Numbered from the stretch's first letter, positions 40,601 through 52,325 are shown. The stretch is DNA of 64,000 bases from Glandiceps talaboti (GCF_964340395.1 NC_135568.1:20160581-20224580), one strand, 5' to 3'. Numbers and translations are program-made. The notes: generated by a model from the sequence alone, not told the origin.

Positions 40601-40652
40601 TCAAAACTGAAATAACAATAGAATTAGGAATAGTATTATGTAATAGATTCAT
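34659..40652. repeat. Satellite 3, 48-bp monomer, about 125 units, open on both strands
   Basis: The monomer is ttcaaaactgaaataacaat plus agaattaggaatagtattat plus ctaatgga (or ctaataga). One plus-strand frame (34606-40677, 2023 codons) and one minus-strand frame (34599-40664, 2021 codons) stay open through the whole array. They encode 16-residue repeats: FKTEITIELGIVLSNG/R on the plus strand and NPLDNTIPNSIVISVL on the minus strand. The only length variants are 45-bp units lacking one triplet (for example about 36163, 37456, 38698 and 39748). Higher-order blocks occur at offsets of 816 bp (35305 to 36121) and 1293 bp (36121 to 37414). It lies wholly within the intron between exons 34301 and 46743, and no start context or expression evidence supports either frame as a gene. 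Confidence 0.97.
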
Positions 40653-40677
40653 AGTAGAGATCAAAACTATTACATGA

Positions 40678-41280
40678 TATTATAATTAGTTTTAGAATCT
40701 TATCATCATATACTCCAAATATAGTATAAATAAAGAAATATCATTCTATATTTTATAAAGTTCAATCTGTATATAGCAAACAGAACAAATATTTTATTTA
40801 AAATTTGCTGGAAAAGGATAGTGAAGAATTGGTAGGGTTCACTGCTTAAATTTTTATACTGTAGCCAAATTGTTCAATTTTATCGTTGAAAAAAGTATAT
40901 TTCACAATGAGAAACAGTTGACAGAAAATTTGTGAATCATACACCAATGGAAAAATATGCTAACGTAATACAAATCCTTATATTGCGCGCCCATGGTTAC
41001 AGGTTATTTTTAGCAGTAGTGTTAATTGAAAGGCTAACCTTCTCCTATATGCATTCTGACTTAAATAGTCCATGGCTTACTTCATGAAATACCATACTAT
41101 ATTGTCATAATGCTGTCTGTAGAGCAGTGGAAAGCATACTACAAACATATGTGCTGCCCTCTATCAGTGACCTCAAACAATGACCCCAAACGATATCAGA
41201 TGATGGGTGATGGTATTTTCTGACTATCAACAAACATTGAGAATGCATATAACTCATATATACTGATGTAAACAAGGAAT
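40678..41280. other. Intron sequence, no gene recognised
   Basis: AT-rich, unique-looking sequence between satellite 3 and the ATTAC array. No splice-bounded open frame or repeat is recognised. Confidence 0.5.
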
Positions 41281-41612
41281 AGTACATTACATTACATTAC
41301 ATTACATTACATTGCATTACATTACATTACATTACATTACATTACATTACATTCACATTACATTACATTACATTCACATTACATTACATTCACATTACAT
41401 TACATTGCATTACATTCACATTACATTACATTACATTGCATTACATTCACATTACATTACATTACATTACATTCACATTACATTCACATTACATTCACAT
41501 TACATTACATTACTTTACTTTCACATTACATTACATTACATTCACATTACTTTACATTACATTACATTACATTACATTCACATTACATTACATTACATTA
41601 CATTACATTACA
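41281..41612. repeat. (ATTAC)n / ATTCAC compound microsatellite
   Basis: 330 bp of pentanucleotide cattacatta, regularly interspersed with hexanucleotide cattca. This gives 16-21 bp local higher-order units such as acattcacattacattac. The HYITLHYIHITLHY-like frame across it is a translation of the repeat. Confidence 0.97.
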
Positions 41613-42640
41613 TAAGAGTAGAAGAAAACAAAGATTTAAACTGAATGCCTTCCGTAAGGGTAATATTGAGTTTTTTGTTCCTACACATAATAATTGCTGG
41701 AATGCAACAATCTTTGTTATAGTAGGCTATTAGTACATGATATACCCCTGAATTGGCGAAAAGGTGTGCCAAACTATAGAAATCTGAAAGGACTTTGTGA
41801 TATCAATCTATTGTACGTAGTGGAACAGGTGAAATGGCTTTTGAAATGAAATTATTCAAATTTACAGGGATACACATACATCAGACATACATACATTTAC
41901 CCATGCATACAGAACAAATGTATGGATTGCTTATTGGTATCATTTGAACATATTGAATTTTAGCTCTATATCTGTGATTTTTGAAGTCCCAGTGCTACCT
42001 ATTCTCAGTACTGGAAAGCTTGACTTGACTTCACTCCGCCTCCGCGATCCCCTACATACCCGGGATATGTACACTTGTTTCCACGGCAAATAATAAACAA
42101 AATTCAAACCATCATAATATCGCTAGTATGCATCAGAAAGTTTACATACTTTATGGTGAGCATGGTCTATACTTTGATTCTATACAACTTGTTTACAACA
42201 ATACCCTCTATGTAACACTTAGTTCAAGAATGAGGTGAATTTCCATGGCTCTCAAGATCGTTTGATTACTTGAAATATAAAAATCAGATCTGGACAGAAA
42301 GTTATCAATATATATTTTGATATACATAGCTTTTAATACAAGCAACCCGAATACTTTGAACGATCTAGAACAAAGCCAATCAATGTCGGAAAATTAAGGA
42401 AAATTTGACCCAATTAAACCACAACATTTACTTTTCTCATTTGCATTGTTGTGATAATATGTTAATATGAATTGAATAAATGCACGCGTTCTGGCAGCAA
42501 ACTCGCCCTTAGTATCGAAAGATTTATATTAAAACAAAGAGAGATTTTAAATTTTGATCGAAGAAGAGATGGTATGGATTTATCTTGGGGGAATTCTGTT
42601 TGAATTTTGTTTGAATTGAGCTAGTCTTTTTTTTAGAAAA
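41613..42640. other. Intron sequence, no gene recognised
   Basis: It starts with ctgaatgccttccgtaagg at 41641, a sequence whose reverse complement recurs at 42836 and 43048 (ccttccttacggaagg region). 41641-43070 might therefore be one transposon with inverted ends. The interior shows no open frame with recognisable similarity. Confidence 0.4.
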
Positions 42641-42644
42641 TGGT

Positions 42645-42757
42645 GATACAGACAGACAGACAGACAGACAGACAGACTCACACACATACAGACAGACAGA
42701 CAGACACACACACACACGCACGCACGCACGCACACACACACACGCGCGCGCGCGCGT

Positions 42758-42805
<48 letters not shown>

Positions 42806-42881
42806 ATACACAGACTTTTCACCCCTAATATATAACCTTCCTTACGGAAGGTAAAAATTATAGAAAATGGTGAGACAGACA

Positions 42882-42919
<38 letters not shown>

Positions 42920-42971
42920 GACAGACAGACAGACACACACACGCACGCACGCACACACACACACACACGTG

Positions 42972-43026
<55 letters not shown>

Positions 43027-43075
43027 ACTTTTCACCCCTAATATATAACCTTCCTTACGGAAGGTAAAAATTATC
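42645..43075. repeat. Duplicated ~205-bp unit of compound microsatellite
   Basis: Two copies (about 42632-42850 and 42864-43070) have the same layout: agaaaatggtga, (CAGA)n, (CA)n, (CAGA)n, (CACG)n, (CG/CA)n, (CA)n, then acttttcacccctaatatat and aaccttccttacggaaggta. The first contains a 14-bp CG run at 42744-42757. The stem CCTTCC-TTAC-GGAAGG forms a small hairpin at the end of each copy. Cys-Val and Thr-His repeat frames here are not genes. Confidence 0.9.
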
Positions 43076-43342
43076 ACATAGCATTAAAAAATAGCCACTG
43101 CTGATGGTAAGAATGAATTTAAAACAAATAGTGTATAAATGGAACCATGTAACAATACCATATTACTAGAAACTAGACATAATTTCATATAGCAACATCT
43201 CAACTCCACATCGACACATTCTAAGCCATTCATCATGGCTTATCATTTCTACCAACAGAGATTACATCACAGAGCTCCATCCTCATTGATTTTAATGATG
43301 TGGTGATGTCGCTGTTATGGAAACAGCTCCATCAAATCTTAC

Positions 43343-46240
43343 AGGCCAAACAGTATACAACTATGTATAAAATAGTCATAATCTATGGCCAAACAATATA
43401 CAACTATGTATAATGTAGTCATAATCTATGGCCAAACAGTATACAACTATGTATAAAATAGTCATAATCTATGGCCAAACAGTATACAACTATGTATAAA
43501 ATAGTCATAATCTATGGCCAAACAGTATACAACTATGTATAAAATAGTCATAATCTATGGCCAAACAGTATACAACTATGTATAAAATAGTCGTAATCTA
43601 TGGCCAAACAGTATTCAACTATGTATAAAATAGTCATAATCTATGGCCAAACAGTATACAACTATGTATAATGTAGTCATAATCTATGGCCAAACAGTAT
43701 ACAACTATGTATAAAATAGTCATAATCTATGGCCAAACAGTATATAACTATGTATAAAGTAGTCATAATCTATGGCCAAACAGTATATAACTATGTATAA
43801 AGTAGTCATAATCTATGGCCAAACAGTATACAACTATGTATAAAATAGTCGTAATCTATGGCCAAACAATATACAACTATGTATAAAATAGTCATAATCT
43901 ATGGCCAAACAGTATACAACTATGTATAAAATAGTCGTAATCTATGGCCAAACAATATACAACTATGTATAAAATAGTCGTAATCTATGGCCAAACAGTA
44001 TACAACTATGTATAAAATAGTCATAATCTATGGCCAAACAGTATACAACTATGTATAAAATAGTCATAATCTATGGCCAAACAGTATACAACTATGTATA
44101 ATGTAGTCGTAATCTATGGCCAAACAGTATACAACTATGTATAAAATAGTCATAATGTATGGCCAAACAGTATACAACTATGTATAAAATAGTCATAATC
44201 TATGGCCAAACAGTATACAACTATGTATAAAATAGTCATAATCTATGGCCAAACAGTATACAACTATGTATAAAATAGTCGTAATCTATGGCCAAACAAT
44301 ATACAACTATGTATAAAATAGTCGTAATCTATGGCCAAACAGTATACAACTATGTATAAAATAGCCATAATCTATGGCCAAACAGTATACAACTATGTAT
44401 AAAATAGTCATAATCTATGGCCAAACAGTATTCAACTATGTATAATGTAGTCGTAATCTATGGCCAAACAGTATACAACTATGTATAAAATAGTCATAAT
44501 GTATGGCCAAACAGTATACAACTATGTATAAAATAGTCATAATCTATGGCCAAACAGTATACAACTATGTATAAAATAGTCATAATCTATGGCCAAACAG
44601 TATACAACTATGTATAATGTAGTCATAATCTATGGCCAAACAGTATACAACTATGTATAAAATAGTCATAATCTATGGCCAAACAGTATACAACTATGTA
44701 TAATGTAGTCATAATCTATGGCCAAACAGTATACAACTATGTATAATGTAGTCATAATCTATGGCCAAACAATATACAACTATGTATAAAATAGTCGTAA
44801 TCTATGGCCAAACAGTATACAACTATGTATAATGTAGTCATAATCTATGGCCAAACAGTATACAACTATGTATAATGTAGTCATAATCTATGGCCAAACA
44901 GTATACAACTATGTATAAAATAGTCATAATCTATGGCCAAACAGTATTCAACTATGTATAATGTAGTCATAATGTATGGCCAAACAGTATACAACTATGT
45001 ATAATGTAGTCATAATCTATGGCCAAACAGTATACAACTATGTATAAAATAGTCATAATCTATGGCCAAACAGTATACAACTATGTATAAAATAGTCGTA
45101 ATCTATGGCCAAACAGTATTCAACTATGTATAATGTAGTCATAATGTATGGCCAAACAGTATACAACTATGTATAATGTAGTCATAATCTATGGCCAAAC
45201 AGTATTCAACTATGTATAATGTAGTCATAATCTATGGCCAAACAGTATACAACTATGTATAAAATAGTCGTAAACTATGGCCAAACAGTATTCAACTATG
45301 TATAATGTAGTCATAATGTATGGCCAAACAGTATACAACTATGTATAAAATAGTCATAATCTATGGCCAAACAGTATTCAACTATGTATAATGTAGTCAT
45401 AATGTATGGCCAAACAGTATACAACTATGTATAATGTAGTCATAATCTATGGCCAAACAGTATACAACTATGTATAAAATAGTCATAATCTATGGCCAAA
45501 CAGTATACAACTATGTATAAAATAGCCATAATCTATGGCCAAACAGTATACAACTATGTATAATGTAGTCATAATCTATGGCCAAACAGTATACAACTAT
45601 GTATAAAATAGTCATAATCTATGGCCAAACAGTATACAACTATGTATAAAATAGTCATAATCTATGGCCAAACAGTATACAACTATGTATAATGTAGTCA
45701 TAATCTATGGCCAAACAGTATACAACTATGTATAAAATAGTCATAATCTATGGCCAAACAATATACAACTATGTATAAAATAGTCATAATCTATGGCCAA
45801 ACAGTATACAACTATGTATAAAATAGTCATAATCTATGGCCAAACAGTATACAACTATGTATAAAATAGTCATAATCTATGGCCAAACAGTATACAACTA
45901 TGTATAATGTAGTCATAATCTATGGCCAAACAGTATACAACTATGTATAATGTAGTCATAATCTATGGCCAAACAGTATACAACTATGTATAATGTAGTC
46001 ATAATCTATGGCCAAACAGTATACAACTATGTATAAAATAGTCATAATCTATGGCCAAACAGTATACAACTATGTATAAAATAGTCATAATCTATGGCCA
46101 AACAGTATACAACTATGTATAAAATAGTCATAATCTATGGCCAAACAGTATACAACTATGTATAAAATAGTCATAATCTATGGCCAAACAGTATACAACT
46201 ATGTATAAAATAGTCATAATCTATGGCCAAACAGTATACA
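43343..46240. repeat. Satellite 4, 43-bp monomer, about 67 units
   Basis: The monomer is ggccaaacagtatacaacta plus tgtataaaatagtcataatc plus tat. The main variant replaces tataaaatag with tataatgtag; others are cagtattcaac, caatatac, agtcgtaatc and aatgtatgg. The majority form contains TATAAAAT. Variant units cluster in blocks (for example cagtattcaac with tataatgtag at 44940-45420). Flanks are tcttaca on the left and agacaaataaacac on the right. It lies about 500 bp upstream of the SH3 exon. Confidence 0.97.
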
Positions 46241-46577
46241 AGACAAATAAACACTAAGTATACTAATACTAATTTGATAACATTCAAAATAAATACGAAA
46301 AAAGGTTAATCTAAGTATTGTTTGACTTTCAATATGACAAACATCCCTAGGTTAGTGGCAATAAATCCATCACTGGTAGTAATAATTTTGAAATACCTGG
46401 TCTTAAGTTTCGATTAGAAAATTTGCATAACATATGAAGATTTTCATATAAAATTTGAATTCTATCATTGCTACTATGAGATTAAATAACTCATCATCCT
46501 ACTAATAGTCAGAAGATAACCAGATGTTGTAAGGAATCATGCTATTTGTACCATAATTTATGATAATGACATGGTGG
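46241..46577. other. Intron sequence, no gene recognised
   Basis: AT-rich, non-repetitive, with no splice-bounded open frame. It separates satellite 4 from the possible promoter at 46578. Confidence 0.5.
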
Positions 46578-46742
46578 TCTATATATAAACCATAGTGTCT
46601 GCCATATCCATACATTGCTCCCATTCCGGGTAGTCCTGGAATACCATACTTTCCCTCTCATCTCATTTCATCTCATCTCACAACAAGTCTGGTAGACATG
46701 GCCAAGAGAATGAAAGCTAAGATCCCTGTCATTGTTTTACAG
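46578..46742 (+). promoter_or_regulatory. Possible internal promoter and alternative start upstream of the SH3 exon
   Basis: A TATA-like tctatatataaacc (46578-46591) is followed about 105 bp later by gtagacATGgcc at 46698 (purine at -3, G at +4). From that ATG the intron is open and in frame into the SH3 exon, adding MAKRMKAKIPVIVLQ before VDSRL. A pyrimidine-rich ctcatttcatctcatctcac lies between. Kalirin and Trio genes are known to use internal promoters for shorter isoforms. An alternative reading is plain intron with a 15-codon open stretch by chance, since the strong acceptor attgttttacag| is clearly used for the long form. Confidence 0.25.
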
Positions 46743-46977
46743 GTTGATAGTCGTCTAAGTACGGAATTAACAATCGTCGTTGAAGATTACGAAGCTCTGT
46801 CTAGTCAGGAGTTATCTGTAAAGAAAGGCCAAACTGTTGAGGTTGTAGAACGGTGTGATTCTAAACCAGAGTGGTGTCTTGTGCGATCACTTTCAGTTGA
46901 CAACTGTTCGGCATTAGAAGGCTATATCCCTATGAGTTTATTGGGTGTTAATCATTTGGCAGTCATGGATAATGAAG
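46743..46977 (+). CDS. trio: Trio/Kalirin-type RhoGEF, SH3 domain exon
   Basis: 78 codons plus one base, phase 0 to 1, with acceptor cattgttttacag|gttgat and donor aatgaag|gtaaga. The translation contains TELTIVVEDYEALSSQELSV, KKGQTVEVVERCDSKPEWCL, VRSLSVDNCSALEGYIPMSL and LGVNHLAVMDNEG. SH3 hallmarks are the ALSSQELSVKKGQTVEVVER segment (RT loop and second strand), EWCLVR (n-Src/third strand) and EGYIPMSLL (the G-[YF/L]-[IV]-P-x-S signature). It follows the linker exon at 34301 in phase. In Trio/Kalirin this SH3 sits between GEF1 and GEF2 and binds proline-rich partners and regulates GEF1. Downstream in-frame sequence after 46977 is intron. Confidence 0.95.
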
Positions 46978-47049
46978 GTAAGAATATGTTTTCATTTTTT
47001 TCTGAGGTGGGACCCACTGATAAGTTATGTTGTGCAGTCCAACCATCCA

Positions 47050-47152
47050 TGGAATAATCCAGTTGGGGTGTCAGGTTGAACTTGTTTGCTTTGCTGTTGA
47101 TGGAATAATCCAGTTGGGGTGTCAGGTTGAACTTGTTTGCTTTGCTGTTGAT
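47050..47152. repeat. 51-bp direct duplication
   Basis: Two nearly perfect copies of ggaataatccagttggggtg plus tcaggttgaacttgtttgct plus ttgctgttgat lie side by side about 70 bp inside the intron after the SH3 exon. Confidence 0.95.
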
Positions 47153-47375
47153 GGAATCAGCACTTGGGTTCTCAATTCATATCAATTTTTTGAGTTTTAA
47201 TCATTTCTTATATATTCGCATCTAGTTGTAAACTATACATCAGAAACGTTGATTTATACACTTAGCCAACATTTGTATGGAGTAAATGATTGTATTTTGT
47301 AGTCTGAGAGTGGTTGAATAACTATAAAAAGACGTGAAGTATTGCCAAGTCTTTCCTCTGCATGACAATATGCAT

Positions 47376-47425
47376 AACCCCAACCCTATACCCATCCCCA
47401 CCCCCACACCCATCCCCACCCCCAG
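47376..47425 (-). other. Potential G-quadruplex on the minus strand
   Basis: The plus strand reads acccatccccacccccacac ccatccccacccccagc. The minus strand thus has at least six runs of three to five G separated by one to four bases, which fits the canonical G3+N1-7 quadruplex pattern. It is intronic and the function is unknown. Confidence 0.7.
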
Positions 47426-48347
47426 CATTTGCCATGTCTGATGTAGACATCATCCACCTTACCTAACAAAGTTAGAGGTGACCTTAATAGAGGACTATGA
47501 TCTTCAATAGAGTTGATAAGATTAAAGATATCACAATGTATGTAAGGTGTAACCTCACTTTTGAAATTTGCTATAAAATCACCTACTGATCTTTGCAATG
47601 TAAATCATGCTTCTTTCAAAATGTTCATCAGTAATTTGTAAAATATGACTTTGGTTGTTTGTAGTTCAACTAAATATTGAAGTACTGCTATGAGTAGCAG
47701 CTATTATGAGATGTTGTAGTGTATAATTTATATTGATCTATGCCTACTCTAGCATTCTGTTATCTTGTCAGGAGCCCTAATTACTTTCCCAACTGATAGC
47801 CAAGTAAACAGATTTTTTTATTTTCTGTAATTTTTTGGTTATGACAGTTTTATTATAGACTAGCAAACTCCATTATAATATATATACAGTCAATTCATAG
47901 CCACATTTAAAGAATAGTTTATTCCTTTTTACAAAAATTCATGAAAAATTGTAGTTGTCGTCAGTGAGATATAAAATACAATATTACTGGAACATACCCA
48001 GTCTGGAAATAAGCCAAAAGTAGGTATACAGCTGTACTGTGTAAATTATAGACATGTCTCAATATTAAAATATATAGAATTGTTTATCAAGTACCAAACT
48101 TTGAAAAATGCCAAACAAGGACTGTTTGATAAAACGACTAAAATATGTAAGCTGTTGTAATGACTTGATAAAATTATAATTTGTTAGTCAGTGAACTTGA
48201 AGGTTACATTTTGAGTTTTGCTTTGTTATTTTGTATTTGGAATAAGTCATTGTGATTATTAATTTAAAATTGTGCTTCATGTGATTTCAATCTCATAAAA
48301 AAACAACATTTGCTAGTCATTTAAGTGAAAAAATTTAAAATTATTTT
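47426..48347. other. Intron sequence, no gene recognised
   Basis: AT-rich and unique-looking. No splice-bounded frame, repeat or RNA gene could be recognised. Confidence 0.5.
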
Positions 48348-48356
48348 TTGTGTTCG

Positions 48357-48478
48357 TTTTTGTTTGTTTGTTTGTTTGTTTGTTTGTTTGTATGTATGTA
48401 TGCATGTATGCATGTATGTATGTATGTATGTATGTATGTATGTATGTATGTATGTATGTATGTATGTGTGTGTGTGCA

Positions 48479-48530
<52 letters not shown>

Positions 48531-48760
48531 CAATTTGTTATAAAAGTCAGAAAAAGCTGAACTGATTGCCATGATATTTGGAGGGTATATTACCTTGGGT
48601 GTCGAGTTGGGAAATTGTTCAAATCAAAATGATCTTACCACTGACTGGTATGTGATTTGGGTGAACAATGTGAAAACTTTAACTCAAAAACTACTTGGCA
48701 GATCAGTCTGAAATGTAGTGGGAACATTCTTAGGAGTGTTTAGATATGACAATGTGCAGC
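48357..48760 (+). mobile_element. (TTTG)n(TATG)n(TG)n microsatellite and element B fragment
   Basis: Runs of tttg, tatg and tg (48357-48528) lead into aaacaatttgttataaaagt, ctgaactgattgccatgata tttgg and gggaaattgttcaaatcaaa. These match element B at 32687-32900 with more divergence. The similarity ends near 48740 after aacattcttaggagtgttta. Confidence 0.8.
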
Positions 48761-49685
48761 ATTTTCCAGTTTTGGAAAAGTTTAAATTTAACTGTATACC
48801 ATAACAAATAAAGAGAAAGTATGTGACAACTTTTGAGAAAAAACAAACAAATGTGGTAAGTTGGTGTGTAATTTGTCAGTGACGTACACAGGTCAATTTG
48901 TATCTACATTACACATTTTAAAGACATCAATTCTGTAGAGGTTACAATAAGACCATTGTAAACCCTATGTCTGTTATATGCTAAATACAATGTACAAATT
49001 GTTTGACGTCAAAGTAATGCTATCAATGATTCATATATTAACCATTGTGAAATATCTGACGTGTCATCTCTCTGACTAGAACTCTTAAATTGGGTTTGAC
49101 GTTACTCTTCCAAGGTTTCTTTTTGTTCCATGATGATATACATTGGCCTAGACATTGAATTAGAGATTTATCAATTCAGTAATCATTCCTATGTAGGTCT
49201 TTAATTTGACAAATGTAGTACTATATAATGAACGTAGATATACTTGATGTGAGGCCAAACAGTATATTACTAATTTAAAAGCAAAGTTTGTTGTATCTCA
49301 GTCACTGTAGAAATCTGGTTGAATAGACCTAGTTTTGTGAACATCATACTATGAATTTTAGATTAGAAACCCAAGTCAAATGTTTTGCTTCTACACCTAA
49401 TGCCTTAAAAAAGTAGACTTGATGAATATAAACAAGTTTTGACCAGCTGTAATAGCTGACCACTTTAACTGAGAAGGAGTGATCATTAACGTATTTGCCC
49501 TATCAGATTACATTTCATTTAACAAGGCTGGTTGCCAGGATCATTCACTACTGTATGTCAGTGTCAATTTATGAACCATACACCATCCCATAGTTGATAA
49601 CGCCAGCTCTCCATGCATACACCATCTGTGTCAAGGACTCATATCTGGAATAATAGTCTAACTCATATTAACTGGATCTATCATG

Positions 49686-49687
<2 letters not shown>
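48761..49687. other. Intron sequence, no gene recognised
   Basis: AT-rich intron with no recognisable exon or repeat. Confidence 0.5.

Positions 49688-49746
<59 letters not shown>
49688..49746. repeat. (GATT)n microsatellite
   Basis: About 14 uninterrupted copies of gatt. Confidence 0.98.
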
Positions 49747-49749
<3 letters not shown>

Positions 49750-49837
49750 TTGATAAGTTCACCACCATCATGGTACTCTGTTGGAAGGCGAACACAGCTT
49801 ACAGCGGTAGGACTATATTTTGTTGTTATGTGGGATT

Positions 49838-50025
49838 ATTATCCAAGAGGAAAGTCTACATTGTTTGTTTGTTTGTTATGCGTGATTATTGTCCAAGGGG
49901 AAAGTCTACATTGTTTGTTTGTTTGTTATGCGTGATTATTGTCCAAGGGGAAAGTCTACATTGTTTGTTTGTTTGTTATGCATGATTATTGTCCAAGGGG
50001 AAAGTCTACATTGTTTGTTATAAGA
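49838..50025. repeat. 50-bp minisatellite, about 3.5 copies
   Basis: The unit gattattgtccaaggggaaa plus gtctacattgtttgtttgtt plus tgttatgcgt is repeated; the first copy is diverged (ttatccaagagg). The frames with FVCLLCVIIVQGES are translations of the repeat. Confidence 0.95.
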
Positions 50026-51370
50026 ATACACCAATTTATAGTCAAGTTTATTACTAGTTTCTATCAATCTATAGTAACTGCATTTTACATGTAAAAGACT
50101 TGAGACAGCGGCAATTAGTCGTTACTTTAGTACAATTTATTCACATGTTCATGATATGGTCTTTTTTAGGGTACAATTAATTTAATTGCAGAAACATGTG
50201 ACATGGTTTGGTCACAAAGAGTGTAATTAATGAATTGAAGGAATTTGACGTCAACCTGTGTAATTGAGTTTAATACCATTAACAGTGTAGGCATTGGTGT
50301 GTATCAACTTGTAACAGTGTTTAATACTACATTTACTAGTCTACTTGTAGTGCCAGTTATCTCAAGGTAAGAGAGGAAGTTTTCTTCAGACTTACACAGC
50401 TAGCTAACATTTGTCTTTACATTAATTTATACATTCCAAGTTTTCTTTGTAGGCAGTGTTTCATGTAGTTAGCAGTTACTGTGTAAACAGTTAGAAAACC
50501 TAAATGCACTGTTTTACAGGAGACCATGTCCTGACCTGCCCACACTCACTGTTATGAACTTTGTTCAATTCAGATATATCATTTGTCTGATAAATTGTAG
50601 CTGTAACTGTTGCTGACAGTGACACATATAGTCATCAATGCTGACCAAATTATCAGAATGTCATTGACAGACATTTATTTGTCAAATATTGAGTATAAAG
50701 TTGTTATTATAAATGTCTGCTCCTGTAGTTTCTCATCTGCAGTCTGAACTTGGTGTATAATAAAGAACCAAATAATATTTAACAACTGTTGTTAGATACA
50801 GAGAGAGAGTTTGAAATTACACTTTGTCAGAGATGTACAAACACTGAGTTCCAATACAACATCTTGGCTATCCTTGGGGTTCTTCTCATACCAGTTAACA
50901 AACAGACTTGACTTGTATTATGTAAACAATGCGACAGACAAAAACTAGTTTTCAAGTATGCAGTAAGTGAAAGAATCTTTGCCTGACATTGAAATATGAA
51001 AATCTGACAAAATAATTGGCGTGCTAAATGACTAAAACATAACAAATGAAGTGTGGTATATGTAGGAGACATGCCCACCCATAAAAAATATTAGGTGGAC
51101 ATTTGGACAAAATGTGTAATAACAAATTGTAGAATATGGTGTGTTTTATGAAAATACCCAATTTAAATGAGACCACATACGCTGATCATACAGGAAACCA
51201 AAATATATTTTTTATACTGAGTCTCCATATTACAGCTTTAGGATGTTAACAGGATCAAGCTGAGTTTACATGTTTTTGGATGTCACTGGTTTAGCAGCGT
51301 TGAGTACTCACAGTATGGAAACTTGATTAACCATCATTTCAAATTGACAACTCAAACCTGGTATCAAAAG
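50026..51370. other. Intron sequence, no gene recognised
   Basis: About 1.3 kb of non-repetitive AT-rich intron. The 83-codon minus-strand frame at 50827-51078 shows no recognisable domain and I do not support it as a gene. Confidence 0.5.

Positions 51371-51447
<77 letters not shown>
51371..51447. repeat. (CA)n microsatellite
   Basis: About 38 uninterrupted CA dinucleotides. The following 250 bp (51448-51705) are unassigned. Confidence 0.98.
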
Positions 51448-51449
<2 letters not shown>

Positions 51450-51705
51450 TGCCACACGACTTAACTTGAAGCTACTCTTGTCTTTGCCAGACAAAACAAA
51501 ATGTTCATTTTACTCTCAGACCACTAACGAACAGACTAGAAACACCTATAGTATTAGGTGTGAATGGGGTTCTTAATCCCTCTCCCTATACTGTCACGCT
51601 CATCCTTCAAACATGCCTTTTGTGTTAAACTCTCTCCAAAAACTGTCAAACGTTGTGCAAAATGATACTTCTGGTCTTTACGGTTTTTCAATTGACTTGA
51701 CTTGT

Positions 51706-52325
51706 ATGTGAGTAAATTAAGATTTGTTCAAAATGTGATGATTCCCTTAGTAATATGCAAATTAGGGCTAAAAATGTGTCTTTTTGGTCAAAAACCTATA
51801 ATTCCAAAACTACTCAGCAGATTAGGCTGAAATTTAAGAGGGATGCATCTGTGGGTGTATAGATGAAGAACTATTAAGCATATAATGATCTCATCAGTAA
51901 TATGCAAATTAGGTTGAAAAAATGTTCATATTTGGTCAAAAACTTATATCTCAAAAAGTACTTGGTCAGTGAGTCTGAAACTTGATGTAATGTTTCTGAA
52001 AGTGTTATTCTACTGATTTTCTTCAAAACATTCTGACAAAATTGGCCCTAGCAACCATGACCACGACCTTAGCAACAACCAAATGGCAGTATATTTTGGT
52101 CAAATAACATCATCTGGTAGGCAAGTGAGTAAACATTCAAAACATGTATGCAAATACCCTAGCAACCATGACCACGCACATAGCAACAGCCAAACTGGTG
52201 TATATTAAACGAAGATAACGGATTCTTAGACAATTGAATAAACATTCATGTAAATTTGCCTAGCAACCATGACCACACCCATAGCAACAGCCAAATAATC
52301 ACGTATATTGCAAAGATAACAACAG
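51706..52325 (+). mobile_element. Element B, partial copy (middle and repeat region)
   Basis: It matches the long copy at 32900-33620: gtaaattaagatttgttcaa, atatgcaaattagggctaaa, ctataattccaaaactact, ttggccctagcaaccatgac and tggcagtatattttggtcaa. About two of the 112-bp cctagcaac units follow. It lacks the TG-rich 5' end. Confidence 0.8.

Noticed and set aside
41312-41644. 110-codon HYITLHYIHITL frame
   Set aside because: Translation of the ATTAC microsatellite.
42524-43077. Cys-Val and Thr-His repeat proteins on either strand
   Set aside because: Reading frames through CA/CAGA/CACG microsatellites. The same holds for 32486-32743 and 48321-48572.
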